Notes under the pieces: generated by a model
The model's database searches: none
The model's input: the letters and a program-made list of their open reading frames with translations, nothing else
Told to the model about the DNA's origin: nothing
Shown here: positions 7,670 to 16,720 of the stretch, one piece after another
How the letters are laid out: the number at the start of each line of letters is the position of its first letter
Numbering within the stretch: position 1 is the stretch's first letter
Source of the DNA: WJMT01 sp964624145
GTDB lineage: Bacteria > Acidobacteriota > Aminicenantia > Aminicenantales > Aminicenantaceae
Assembly (NCBI GenBank): GCA_964624145.1
Contig: CAZUXT010000001.1
Span: 62,001-126,000 of the forward strand
Length of the DNA stretch: 64,000 nt
Reading direction: 5' to 3'
Position numbers and translations under genes: made by a program

Positions 7670-8988
7670 AAAAGAAAATTTACATTTCTCTATGTATTCT
7701 ATTTCTTATGTGGTCCTGCCAAATCGAGCAAATACCAAGCCCCCAAATATACACCGGAAGTCTCCCCCAGTCTCAGGTATCCGGACTATCACTTGACGAA
7801 AGAATAATCATTGAAGAGGCTTGGATTGACATCGGAAATGGAAACGGCAGAAGGGCTCTGAGCCAAGTTTCCAAACTGAGTCCAGGAAATCCTTTTTATT
7901 ATATAATCACGGCCTATTCTTATTATTTATTAAACGACATCCAATCTGCGGAACACTACTTTAAAACAGCCATTGAAAAAAATCCGGAAATCGCCATCAC
8001 TCACATCGGACTCGCCCAGCTTTATCAAAAAACCATGAGAGACGACCTTGCGTTCCTGGAATACAGGGAAGTGTTGAAAAACGAACCCGAACATACCTGG
8101 GCAAAATCCCGGTACGAAGAAATCAAAACAGATAAAACAAGAGATATCCTTCAGACAGCACAGAGTCTTATGAAACAAGGAGATCTTTTAGCCAGTGAAA
8201 AAACATATTTGAAAGCTCTTTATTATTCCCCTGAATCCATACAAGCTCACACCGCTCTCGCCAATATCTATCTGGAACAGAACAAACATGAAAGAGCCAT
8301 CATACACTTAAAAATCCTCCTGTCATCCCAGCCTGAAAACACACAGTTCCTAAAATACTATGCAGAAGCACTCTTCCAGAACGAAGAGTTTAAAAAAAGC
8401 TATGAGGCGTATAAAGATCTAAAAAAAAGGGAACCTGAAGACCAGGACATAGACAGACGTATCGAACAGCTTAAAAACAGGCTCGGAATCTTTGAACTGC
8501 CCAGCCAATACAACACCATTCCTTCCCGGGAAGCCATAACCAGAGAAGACATGGCTGCCATTTTAGGTATAGAATTCCAGAAACATCTCCAGGCCCCAGA
8601 CAAAGAACCACCTATAATCATTGATATTTCAACATCATGGGCTTCAGAGTATATCCTGAAGCTAACATCCATGGACATCCTTGATATCTATCCCAACCAT
8701 ACCTTCAAGCCAAAAAAAATCGTCACCAGAGCCCAACTGGCGGAAATCATTTACCGTCTCATCAACCACCTCAAACAAAACGGATACACCCTCATCCAGC
8801 AAATTCCGCCCCAATCAATTAATCTATCGGACGTCCCTCCAAACAATTTTTATTACAGGCCCATTATTATGGTTGTGTCATACGGAGTCCTCAATACCTC
8901 AATGGGAAGAAATTTCAATCCTGAGGATCCGGTATCAGGTCAAGAGGCTCTCAGAGCCATCAATATATTGCTCTCGCTGATCAAATAA
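7663..8988 (+). CDS. Exported TPR protein with C-terminal SLH-like domain
   Basis: The product has 441 residues. An N-terminal hydrophobic segment ends in WSC at residue 19, a possible but non-canonical lipobox, so it may be a lipoprotein. Residues 50-270 hold tandem tetratricopeptide repeats (for example AEHYFKTAIEKNPEIAITHIGLAQLY). The end resembles S-layer homology motifs: ITREDMAAILG, VTRAQLAEIIYRL, and LSDVPPNNFYYRPI...YGVLN. SLH domains usually tether proteins to cell-wall polymers. GTG start with AGGAG seven bases ahead; it overlaps hflX by 7 bp. Likely envelope assembly or anchoring, inferred only from domains. Confidence 0.7.
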   Translation: MVKKKIYISLCILFLMWSCQIEQIPSPQIYTGSLPQSQVSGLSLDERIIIEEAWIDIGNGNGRRALSQVSKLSPGNPFYYIITAYSYYLLNDIQSAEHYFKTAIEKNPEIAITHIGLAQLYQKTMRDDLAFLEYREVLKNEPEHTWAKSRYEEIKTDKTRDILQTAQSLMKQGDLLASEKTYLKALYYSPESIQAHTALANIYLEQNKHERAIIHLKILLSSQPENTQFLKYYAEALFQNEEFKKSYEAYKDLKKREPEDQDIDRRIEQLKNRLGIFELPSQYNTIPSREAITREDMAAILGIEFQKHLQAPDKEPPIIIDISTSWASEYILKLTSMDILDIYPNHTFKPKKIVTRAQLAEIIYRLINHLKQNGYTLIQQIPPQSINLSDVPPNNFYYRPIIMVVSYGVLNTSMGRNFNPEDPVSGQEALRAINILLSLIK

Positions 8989-9013
8989 CCCAGGATAAAT
9001 AAAAAAAGTTACA

Positions 9014-9625
9014 GTGGTTTATACAATTAAAAACAAAACTAAAAACGCCATCATCACGATCCCCAATATCATATCCCTATCCCGCCTTATTTTGAGTCCT
9101 GTTTTCTTATACTTTGTTCTATCAGGAAAAACACAGGCCTCCTTCATAACTTTTCTCATCGCTATTTCTACTGATTTTTTTGACGGAGCCATAGCAAGAA
9201 TGCTCAAGCAGAAATCAAATCTCGGAGCCTTGCTTGATCCCATGGGAGACAAAGTCCTGATGACAACATCCTTTATCGCTCTTTCTCTCCCTTCGATCAA
9301 TCATCCGAATTCAATCCCGATCTGGTTGACGGCAGCCGTCATAGGCCGTGACATATATATCGTCCTCGGTGCGGCGGCGGCTTTCAAACTCATCGGCCAA
9401 AAAAAATTCCCTCCTACTGTCACCGGAAAAGCAAGCACCGTACTTCAGATGGCAACCCCTCTATGTGTCCTTTTTCTCAATATGATAAAGAGGGAAAGCC
9501 ACCTCCTGCTGTTTCTCTTTATTCTCACTTTGATAATGACCATCTCATCCGGAATCCATTACACATTCATCGGTTTGAAACGGCTTAACAAGGCTGAATG
9601 CCAAAACAGAAAACAAACACATTAA
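9014..9625 (+). CDS. pgsA: CDP-diacylglycerol--glycerol-3-phosphate phosphatidyltransferase
   Basis: PgsA makes phosphatidylglycerol phosphate, the first committed step to phosphatidylglycerol and cardiolipin, in the inner membrane. The CDP-alcohol phosphotransferase motif D-x2-D-G-x2-A-R-x8-G-x3-D-x3-D is complete (DFFDGAIAR, then GALLDPMGD, from about residue 56). The protein opens with IPNIISLSRLILSPVFLY, typical of PgsA, and has several membrane helices in 203 residues. The start is GTG at 9014. It faces the exopolysaccharide operon end to end with only 13 bp between stops. A related CDP-alcohol transferase is less likely given the N-terminal motif. Confidence 0.85.
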   Translation: MVYTIKNKTKNAIITIPNIISLSRLILSPVFLYFVLSGKTQASFITFLIAISTDFFDGAIARMLKQKSNLGALLDPMGDKVLMTTSFIALSLPSINHPNSIPIWLTAAVIGRDIYIVLGAAAAFKLIGQKKFPPTVTGKASTVLQMATPLCVLFLNMIKRESHLLLFLFILTLIMTISSGIHYTFIGLKRLNKAECQNRKQTH

Positions 9626-9638
9626 GTTTGACAGGATA

Positions 9639-11087
9639 TCAAGCTCTTCTATCTATAAATCCTCTCCGGACTGTCTTCCATAGAATCTTCAAATCAAGAA
9701 ACAATGACCAGTTTTGAATGTAATAGAAATCATATTCAAGCCGTTTTTCAAAATCAGTATTTTGTCTTAATCCATGGACCTGAGCCCAGCCCGTCATCCC
9801 TGATTTGACCTTATGCCTTAACATATATTTAGGCATCTTCTCCCTGAATTTTTCCACAAACACTTCTCTTTCGGGCCTGGGTCCTATGAGGCTCATCTCA
9901 CCCAGTAATACATTTATTATCTGAGGAAGCTCGTCTATGCTGAATTTTCTTAAATACCTTCCAATTCTGGTTATTCTCGGATCACCTGGTTTACTCATGA
10001 CCGGACCTGTTTTCTTCTCCGCACCTGAAATCATTGTCCTGAATTTATGCATCACAAATTTCTTGCCGTCCAAACCCACTCTTTCCTGATGAAACAGTAT
10101 CGGGCCTTTTGAATCCAGCTTGATCATCAGAGCTGTGAGGACCAACAGGGGAGTCAGCAAAACCAGCAGAATGAATGATGCAGAGATGTCTATCGCTCTT
10201 TTCACAAAAAGCATGAATCCTCTCATCGGAGGCTCATCTATACTGATGACAGGAAACCCATCCAAATCCTCTATCCGGGCTTTTAATGTCAAGAGCTGGA
10301 ACAGATCCGGTATCAACCTGACATTGACCACATATTTATTGACTATCTTAAGTATTTCGATGATTTTCGGATAATTATTCAAATCAAGGGCTACATAAAC
10401 ATCCGAAATATCCTTTTCCTTGATCACATCTGCCAGGTCCCTGATGGAGCCTAAAACCCTGATGCCCTCCCCTTCAGGGATGACCTCCCCTTTTTCCATC
10501 TCATCATCCAGAAATCCCTTCACCTCAAATCCCAGGTCCTTGTACTTAACCAGTTTCTGGGCAATGGCCCTTCCCATCTTTCCAGCACCGACGATCACAA
10601 CGCTCTGGAGATCCAGGCCCCTGGCATACCGCCTTTTCATGAAATAATATATCTGGTTTCTTAAAAAGGAGAGGACAAATATCACACTGATAAAATAAAC
10701 CCCTAAAAAACCATGGGAAAGCTTGAAGTCAATCTTAAACAGAGGGGCCTGCCCCTGGCTGTATGCATTGAGATAATTCAAGAATCCCATGATAACAATA
10801 ACAGTAAAAATCGTGTTCAGCGTGATAAGGAAAAAATCTTCGACTCCGGTCCTTTTCAGGCGTGTCCTGTAAAATCCCTGAAAGAAAAATATGGACATAT
10901 GAATAACAAGAAACAGGGGGAAAATGAACACATACGATTTTATGGACGGTATTCCTTTTGCAGGATTTACGGGAATGATATACCCATAAAAACGAAAACC
11001 ATAAGAATAAAAATAAGATATCAATATCCCGATAATATCACTGAGGATATAAAGGCTGATGAGTTTGGTCCTATACTTCTTTATCAT
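9639..11087 (-). CDS. Polyprenyl-phosphate sugar-1-phosphate transferase (WbaP/WcaJ type)
   Basis: This membrane enzyme of 482 residues should start exopolysaccharide or O-unit assembly by moving a sugar-1-phosphate from a nucleotide sugar to undecaprenyl phosphate. Residues 1-145 contain four to five membrane helices, 160-270 a Rossmann-like domain (VVIVGAGKMGRAIAQKL), and the C-terminal third the bacterial sugar-transferase domain. That domain has KRAIDISASFILL, HQERVGLDGK, FRTM, KFSIDELPQIINVLLGEMS and LIGPRPERE. It is the last gene of the six-gene minus-strand cluster and overlaps the preceding glycosyltransferase by 4 bp. The sugar used cannot be told from sequence. Confidence 0.9.
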   Translation of the reverse strand: MIKKYRTKLISLYILSDIIGILISYFYSYGFRFYGYIIPVNPAKGIPSIKSYVFIFPLFLVIHMSIFFFQGFYRTRLKRTGVEDFFLITLNTIFTVIVIMGFLNYLNAYSQGQAPLFKIDFKLSHGFLGVYFISVIFVLSFLRNQIYYFMKRRYARGLDLQSVVIVGAGKMGRAIAQKLVKYKDLGFEVKGFLDDEMEKGEVIPEGEGIRVLGSIRDLADVIKEKDISDVYVALDLNNYPKIIEILKIVNKYVVNVRLIPDLFQLLTLKARIEDLDGFPVISIDEPPMRGFMLFVKRAIDISASFILLVLLTPLLVLTALMIKLDSKGPILFHQERVGLDGKKFVMHKFRTMISGAEKKTGPVMSKPGDPRITRIGRYLRKFSIDELPQIINVLLGEMSLIGPRPEREVFVEKFREKMPKYMLRHKVKSGMTGWAQVHGLRQNTDFEKRLEYDFYYIQNWSLFLDLKILWKTVRRGFIDRRA

Positions 11088-12196
11088 TTTTTATTTTGAA
11101 ATTCATCCCATTTCTCTTTGATAAAGGAAAAAATCCTTTCTTTGAATTTTTCCCTTGAGTATTTCAAGGCATTGTTTCTTATTTCAGTTTTATTAAATGG
11201 CAACTTTTTAAACTTGTCAAGGACACTTATGAGGCTGTCTGCATTTAATTTTGTGAAAAACAAACCGCTTGAGCCGGATATGACTGTTTCTGAAGCCCCG
11301 CCGCGGCCGAAAGCAATAACAGGAATCCCGCATGCCTGGGATTCCAGTGAATTAATTCCGAAATCCTCTTCGCCCGGCATGATAAGAGCCCGGGCTCCTT
11401 GATATAATTTAAGAAGGTCCTCTGAGGGGAGAGAACCAAGAAACTTCACGTTTTTTTTTGCCTTTTTTTTCAGCCTTTTATAATCGGGCCCGCTCCCAAC
11501 AATATGCAGCGTATCTCCTGTTCTGTTAATCGCTTCAATGGCGATGTCAATTCTTTTGTAAGGAACAAGAGCGGAAACAATAAGATAATAATGATCAACC
11601 TGTTCTCCCGGCCGGAAAAAATGAACATCGACCGGTGGATTGATCACAGCCGCCTCTCTTCGATAATACGTGTGTATCCTATCAGCTACTGTTTTTGAAT
11701 TAGCAATGAAGTGGTCAACTCTCCGTGAAGATGATTCATCCCAAACTCTCAACCAATGGATCACCGGAGGAATCAAAACTCTGGAAAAAGTATTCAATCT
11801 CTGTCTTGAGAAATAAGAAAAATACTGGTTCCATGCGTATCTCATGGGAGAATGAACATAACTGATATGCAGAGAATCAGGGCTGGGGATAACTCCTTTG
11901 GCAACACAGTGAGAACTCGAAAGAACCAGGTCATAACCTTGAAGGTTAAAAAGTTCTGCTGCAAGTGGAAACAGAGGGAGATAAGACCTGTACTTTTTCT
12001 TAATAAAAGGCATTCTCTGGATAAAACTCGTGATGATTTTTTTCTCTTCGATGGTCTTTATCTGGCTTCCGGGAAAATGAATAAGGGTAAAAATGGGAGC
12101 ATCGGGAAACAATTCTGATAAAACCTCCAGAACCTTTTCTCCTCCCCTTCTCCCGGTAAGCCAATCATGCACTAAAGCGACTTTGATGTTATCCAT
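11084..12196 (-). CDS. Glycosyltransferase family 4 protein
   Basis: This is a cytoplasmic GT-B glycosyltransferase of 370 residues. The acceptor half starts VALVHDWLTGRRGGEKVLE, a pattern common in family 4 mannosyl/galactosyl-type enzymes. The donor half carries PYKRIDIAIEA, the E-x7-E signature area EEDFGINSLESQACGIP and VIAFGRGGASETV. It overlaps the sugar transferase gene by 4 bp and is separated from the upstream glycosyltransferase gene by about 60 bp, so it belongs to the same exopolysaccharide operon. Donor sugar and linkage are unknown. Confidence 0.85.
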   Translation of the reverse strand: MDNIKVALVHDWLTGRRGGEKVLEVLSELFPDAPIFTLIHFPGSQIKTIEEKKIITSFIQRMPFIKKKYRSYLPLFPLAAELFNLQGYDLVLSSSHCVAKGVIPSPDSLHISYVHSPMRYAWNQYFSYFSRQRLNTFSRVLIPPVIHWLRVWDESSSRRVDHFIANSKTVADRIHTYYRREAAVINPPVDVHFFRPGEQVDHYYLIVSALVPYKRIDIAIEAINRTGDTLHIVGSGPDYKRLKKKAKKNVKFLGSLPSEDLLKLYQGARALIMPGEEDFGINSLESQACGIPVIAFGRGGASETVISGSSGLFFTKLNADSLISVLDKFKKLPFNKTEIRNNALKYSREKFKERIFSFIKEKWDEFQNKK

Positions 12197-12257
12197 TGAA
12201 ATTGATTATAAGAAGGGTTCCTAAGATTGTCAACGAATCTGATGTCCCGTTTGAGCT

Positions 12258-13388
12258 TCAGCGTCTTCCCATTTTCCGGAACAACTCTACATAAAGATTT
12301 TGAATCTTATCGACCATGCATGAGATGGAATATCTCTTTTTAACACTTCTGTATAAATCCGTACCGAATTTTTCTGCAAGAGTCTTGTTGTTCAAAAGCT
12401 TTAAAGCGGCTCCAGCCAATTCATCCGGTTTATCCGGGGATACAAGTATGCCGGTCTTTTCGTTTTCTATTATCTCTTTTATTCCATCCACATCTGTGCC
12501 TATGACAGGTCTTTCAAGTGCCGCAGCCTCCAGCAATACATACGGAAGCCCCTCCCACAAAGAAGGAAGCACAAAGATATCAAATCCGGACATGAGCTCA
12601 GACACATCCTCTCTTTCTCCAAGAAAACTGACGACATCATCCGTTCCAAGCTTCTTGTTCAGCCTCTCTAATTTTTCCTGAAGGGGCCCTCCTCCCACCA
12701 CAAAAATCTTCATTCCAGGAAAATGCTTTTTTATTCTTACGCCTGCTTTCAGCAGAAGAGGTATGTTCTTTTGCCTGTGAAGCCTGGCTACGGTCCCTAT
12801 CACCGGTTCATTCCTGATCTCATCGCCAGCACTTTCTTTTATGCTTGTGCGTTTGAATAATGAAAAATCGATTCCGTTTTCTATGAGTTTTATTTTTTCA
12901 TTGGATGCCAGCCTTAATTTTATGCCTTTCTCCCTGTCCGCCCGGGAAACAAATATGACCGCATGAGTAAACCTTGAAAAAATTCTTTCTAACCAGATGT
13001 ATACATGCTTAAGAAAAACATTTCTATAGTAGAGATAATGGACTCCATGCAGTGTATGAACCACAGCTAAATCTTTATGTTTTCGTGCGGCCCATCTCCC
13101 GTAAAAACCCGCTATCCCTCCATGAGTGTGGATGATGTCAAATCCGTGCTTTATCAGCAACGCCTTAATGGCTCTTGCAGGCTCTATCTTGAAATACTTA
13201 CTCATTGATACCGGAAAATGGGAGATATTTTTCCTTTTCACTTCATCCACAAGATGCCCTTCAGGATTGGAACAAACAGAAATCTCAAACCTTTCCTTAT
13301 CCAGATTTTCAACCAGGCTGAGGAGGTTTTTCTGCCCTCCGCCAAGAAATGTTTTATCTATGACTTCCAGGACTTTAATTTTTCTCAT
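12258..13388 (-). CDS. Glycosyltransferase family 4 protein
   Basis: The 376-residue GT-B enzyme begins with a family 4 acceptor domain (VLEVIDKTFLGGGQKNLLSL) and continues with DIIHTHGGIAGFYGRWAA, GTVARLHRQKNIPLLL and SLWEGLPYVLLEAAALERP, the donor-binding E-x7-E region. It overlaps the family 2 transferase gene upstream by 4 bp, a sign of coupled translation. It should add one sugar to a lipid-linked oligosaccharide on the cytoplasmic face of the membrane. I cannot predict the donor from the motifs. Confidence 0.86.
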   Translation of the reverse strand: MRKIKVLEVIDKTFLGGGQKNLLSLVENLDKERFEISVCSNPEGHLVDEVKRKNISHFPVSMSKYFKIEPARAIKALLIKHGFDIIHTHGGIAGFYGRWAARKHKDLAVVHTLHGVHYLYYRNVFLKHVYIWLERIFSRFTHAVIFVSRADREKGIKLRLASNEKIKLIENGIDFSLFKRTSIKESAGDEIRNEPVIGTVARLHRQKNIPLLLKAGVRIKKHFPGMKIFVVGGGPLQEKLERLNKKLGTDDVVSFLGEREDVSELMSGFDIFVLPSLWEGLPYVLLEAAALERPVIGTDVDGIKEIIENEKTGILVSPDKPDELAGAALKLLNNKTLAEKFGTDLYRSVKKRYSISCMVDKIQNLYVELFRKMGRR

Positions 13389-14257
13389 CCCTGTTTTCCC
13401 AATAACCTGAAAAATCTGATTCTTTCTTTCAGAACACTGTTCTTTTTGAAAAATCCCACGAGAAGAACAAAAACAAAGTCAATACTCAGAAAGGCTTTTA
13501 GGAGAAAAAGAGAAAAAGGGCTGCAGTGTTTTTTATAAAAATAGAGCTGGCTCTTTCTGTAATGAAAACGGCTGTTCAGCTTTCTCTGCTTTGTGCTCGC
13601 TCCGCCTATATGAAATACCCTGGCCTCAGGTAAATAGACCAGCTTCCATCCCTTTTCTCTTATTCTCATACAGAGGTCTATGTCCTCGAAATACAGAAAA
13701 TATTTTTCATCGAACATCCCTGCCCTCTCCAGAATATCTCTTCGAGACAAAAAACATGCGGCACTCAACCATTCAACGTCTCTTTGTTTTTGGTTTTTTC
13801 TAAGCCTGTTTCTATAAATCCGGTTTAAAAATATTTTTTTGGCTGCTTCAGAAAAAAAATTGACCTTCCCACCAAATGATACTTGATAATCATTGTTTCC
13901 AGTTAGCAAAGCCGGTCCGACTCCTCCTCTATCAGGGTGCTCTTTCATCTCAGCCATCATTGTTTTTATGGAATTCGAATACACCAGTGTATCTGTGTTA
14001 ATAATGAGAACATAATCTCCTCTGCCGGCTTTCAAACCCTGATTATTCGCTCTGGAAAACCCCACATTTTCAAGGTTGCACAGCAGGCGGATAGAAGGGT
14101 ATCTTTTCTTTAAAATATCCACACTTCCGTCTGTCGAATGGTTATCTACAACAATAATCTCGCTTCTTATGCCCTTTAAATTTCTCTTTATGGAATCAAG
14201 GCAGTCTTCGATATAACCCTTCCCGTTGTGATTAACCAGTATGACTGACAAAACCAT
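13385..14257 (-). CDS. Glycosyltransferase family 2 protein
   Basis: This is a GT-A glycosyltransferase of the rhamnosyltransferase-like branch, about 290 residues. It starts LSVILVNHNGKGYIEDCLDS, has IIVVDNHSTDGS and INTDTLV for the nucleotide-sugar and metal-binding region, and YFLYFEDIDLCMRIREKGW, the usual ED-containing catalytic segment. A hydrophobic stretch lies near the C-terminus. I place the start at the ATG 14257, preceded by AAGGAAG and matching the family start. A longer frame to 14314 would overlap the upstream gene by 23 bp and adds residues unlike the family. Donor unknown. Confidence 0.86.
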   Translation of the reverse strand: MVLSVILVNHNGKGYIEDCLDSIKRNLKGIRSEIIVVDNHSTDGSVDILKKRYPSIRLLCNLENVGFSRANNQGLKAGRGDYVLIINTDTLVYSNSIKTMMAEMKEHPDRGGVGPALLTGNNDYQVSFGGKVNFFSEAAKKIFLNRIYRNRLRKNQKQRDVEWLSAACFLSRRDILERAGMFDEKYFLYFEDIDLCMRIREKGWKLVYLPEARVFHIGGASTKQRKLNSRFHYRKSQLYFYKKHCSPFSLFLLKAFLSIDFVFVLLVGFFKKNSVLKERIRFFRLLGKQG

Positions 14258-14291
14258 ATCTTCCTTTTGGGGAGAAAATTCCCGAGACAGA

Positions 14292-15416
14292 CTACTTCCC
14301 ATGCAGCACCTCATTCATAGCTGTACTGAATTCTCCGGCAACCCGGTCCCAAGAAAAATACTTCCTTTTCTTAGTAAAGGCGCGCAGAAGGACATCCATC
14401 ATTTCTTGATCTTCCAGTGCACTCCTCAAATGAGATCGAATCTCCCCCGCATCCGGATTCTCAACCATAAGAGAAAACTCTGAGAAAACCTCTGCCAAAG
14501 CGCTTTTGTTAAGCAAAACAGGAACCGTGCCGCAGGAGAGAGCTTCAAGAGGCGGAAGCCCGAAACCCTCATATTCAGAAAGGTAGGCGAAGACATCCAA
14601 AGAAGAAAAATAGAGCGGAAGTTCGGACTCTTGAATGCTTTCTTCCCAGAGAATCCATTCCTCATTTAATATCCGTCTCATATTTTGAGGGGGATAGGTC
14701 AGATCTTTACCCACTATGTAGAGCATGACTTCAGGGAATTCTGCTCTTAAATGCCTCACTGCCTCAACCAAGAGAGGAACATTCCTTCTATTAAAAATCG
14801 AACCCAGAAATCCTATGATCTTACGGCCTTTTAGACCCTTTTTCTCTTTCCATCTTAAAACCTCTGTGTTTGCAGCCGGCTTGAAATTTTCTCCCGCTCC
14901 CAGATAAAGCACCTTGATTTTCTCAGGCGATACAGAGTAGTGTCTGATTATCTCCTGTTTGGACACTTCAGATAAAGTTAAAATCAATGATGCTTTACAA
15001 AGACTCCTTTTTACAAAAAACTTCCTTTTCCATACCTCTTTTTTTGGAAACCACTCCGGATGCGATGCGAACGAAACATCATGCTCGAAAAGAATTGACT
15101 TTGAACTGACGAAAAAAGGAAGAGTGTAATTCGGAGCTATGAGAAGCTCCGGACGGCACTCTTTTATCCCTCTAAAAAAGGGACCGTTCTGCCATCTGAA
15201 ATACCCTCTATCCTCAGGCAACACATACTGCTTTATATTGCCGCATTTTACATAATCCTCTACTTTCTGGCGGGAAAAAACAAGAAACTCGTATCCGTCT
15301 CCCTCTCCACACAAAGAAAGCAAGATATTGTGAATAACACGTCCCACACCAGTCAGTTCTTTAGTGACTTCATAACAATCAACCGCTATTTTAAACCTCT
15401 TTTTGTCGCCTTCCAC
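14292..15416 (-). CDS. Glycosyltransferase family 4 protein
   Basis: The product is a GT-B enzyme of 374 residues from the mannosyltransferase-like family 4 group. It opens FKIAVDCYEVTKELTGVGRVI, and its donor half holds GFLGSIFNRRNVPLLVEAV, IVGKDLTYPP and the signature EYEGFGLPPLEALSCGTVP. The gene starts eight bases after the stop of the first gene of the operon, with a GGAAGG site overlapping that stop region, so expression is coupled. Role: addition of one sugar in exopolysaccharide repeat-unit assembly; the substrate is not predictable. Confidence 0.86.
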   Translation of the reverse strand: MEGDKKRFKIAVDCYEVTKELTGVGRVIHNILLSLCGEGDGYEFLVFSRQKVEDYVKCGNIKQYVLPEDRGYFRWQNGPFFRGIKECRPELLIAPNYTLPFFVSSKSILFEHDVSFASHPEWFPKKEVWKRKFFVKRSLCKASLILTLSEVSKQEIIRHYSVSPEKIKVLYLGAGENFKPAANTEVLRWKEKKGLKGRKIIGFLGSIFNRRNVPLLVEAVRHLRAEFPEVMLYIVGKDLTYPPQNMRRILNEEWILWEESIQESELPLYFSSLDVFAYLSEYEGFGLPPLEALSCGTVPVLLNKSALAEVFSEFSLMVENPDAGEIRSHLRSALEDQEMMDVLLRAFTKKRKYFSWDRVAGEFSTAMNEVLHGK

Positions 15417-15424
15417 CTTTTCTT

Positions 15425-16561
15425 TTATTCCCCTCTATATACGCTCTGGTAAAAGTCCAGGGTGCTTTCCGCTGTTTTTCCCCAGTCGAATTCTTTGGCC
15501 CTTTTTCTGCCTGATTCAATATATTTCTTTCTAAGATCATCGTCTTCAAGCAGCTCTAGAATCCGGGAGGCTATCTCTTCCGGCTTGTCCGGATCAAAAT
15601 AGAGAGCGGCATCTCCTGCGATCTCAGGTAGGGCCGTCCTCTCAGACGCGGCAACCGGCATTCCACTGATCATGGCCTCAAGAAGGGGAAGCCCAAAACC
15701 TTCGCTTAAAGAAGGAAATACGAAAAGCGTACCGGTCCTGTACAGACGTTTGAGATCCCGTGAGGAAAGATAATCCAGAATTTTTACCTGGGCATCCAGC
15801 CTGTTTTCATTTATGTTTTTTTTCAAGGCAGGATAGTCACGTCCCATTCTGCCTGCAATGACAAGCGATACATCAGGCTCTTTGCTATGTACAATGCGAA
15901 AGGCTTTCACAAGATTTAACAGATTCTTTCTTGGTTCCATGGCTCCAACAAACACAATGACTCTTGAAGACAAAGAATGAGACTCGCGAAAATTCTTTAT
16001 CTCCTCCAAAGTGATGTCCGAACTGAATTCCTGATCCACTCCCAGATAAATCGCTTTTACCTTTTCCTTGTTTATAGGGAATCTTTCTAAAAGTTGTTTT
16101 TTTATAAAATTTGAGTCCACGATGACTCCATGTGACATTTGGAGAGACCTGTGGATATTCTTTAAAAAAAACTTCCTGGCTTCCCTGTTTGCCATATAAG
16201 GAAAATCCATAAAAAACAGGTCGTGGACGGTTATGATAGCTTTTCCTTTTGTAGGGCAAATCAAAGGAGTCGGAGAGTGAGTGAGGTCAAGCCTGGTCTT
16301 AAAAAAGGCATCCATTGCGGGCCATTTCAATCTGTACCATGCAAAGTTCAACAGCTTCACAGGACAATGAAAATCACGAAAATGCATTTTATTTAAAATC
16401 GGAATCTTAGAGGGAGAAAACCTCTGCTTAAAAGAAGATGAGAAAAGATAATAATCATTTTCCATGTCTATATTGGACAAAGAAAAAATCAAGTTTTTGA
16501 TGTATATGCCAACCCCTGTCTCAAATCTAAGCAAAGGCCTCAGGTCTATACCTATCTTCAT
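15425..16561 (-). CDS. Glycosyltransferase family 4 protein, first gene of the operon
   Basis: This GT-B enzyme of about 378 residues has the family 4 layout: MKIGIDLRPLLRFETGVGIY at the start, TVHDLFFMDFPYMA, a donor half with VGAMEPRKNLLNLVKAF, and the signature LSEGFGLPLLEAMISGMPV. I place the start at ATG 16561. An upstream in-frame start at 16591 would sit inside the promoter, between its -35 and -10. With the -10 only eight bases ahead of the ATG, the transcript is probably leaderless. It is the first gene of the six-gene exopolysaccharide operon. Confidence 0.86.
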   Translation of the reverse strand: MKIGIDLRPLLRFETGVGIYIKNLIFSLSNIDMENDYYLFSSSFKQRFSPSKIPILNKMHFRDFHCPVKLLNFAWYRLKWPAMDAFFKTRLDLTHSPTPLICPTKGKAIITVHDLFFMDFPYMANREARKFFLKNIHRSLQMSHGVIVDSNFIKKQLLERFPINKEKVKAIYLGVDQEFSSDITLEEIKNFRESHSLSSRVIVFVGAMEPRKNLLNLVKAFRIVHSKEPDVSLVIAGRMGRDYPALKKNINENRLDAQVKILDYLSSRDLKRLYRTGTLFVFPSLSEGFGLPLLEAMISGMPVAASERTALPEIAGDAALYFDPDKPEEIASRILELLEDDDLRKKYIESGRKRAKEFDWGKTAESTLDFYQSVYRGE

Positions 16562-16569
16562 TTTGGCTA

Positions 16570-16598
16570 AATGTAGTCTCTCTCGCCCCAAATGTCAA
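16570..16598 (-). promoter_or_regulatory. Sigma-70 promoter of the exopolysaccharide operon
   Basis: On the minus strand TTGACA (16593-16598) and TACATT (16570-16575) are 17 bp apart. The ATG at 16561 follows the -10 after eight bases, which predicts a leaderless transcript. Confidence 0.6.
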
Positions 16599-16672
16599 GC
16601 CGACCGGAACTGGAAAAATACTTCCCATTAACGGGGTTTTTCATCTCACTTTCATAAAAAATCCAGCATGTC

Positions 16673-16701
16673 TTGCTTCTTGAATAAAGGGGTGATATTA
16701 T
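16673..16701 (+). promoter_or_regulatory. Sigma-70-type promoter of the M20 hydrolase gene
   Basis: TTGCTT (16673-16678) and TATTAT (16696-16701) are spaced by 17 bp, 19 bp before the ATG at 16721. It is divergent from the exopolysaccharide promoter. Confidence 0.5.
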
Positions 16702-16720
16702 CTGGAGCACTGAAAAAAAC

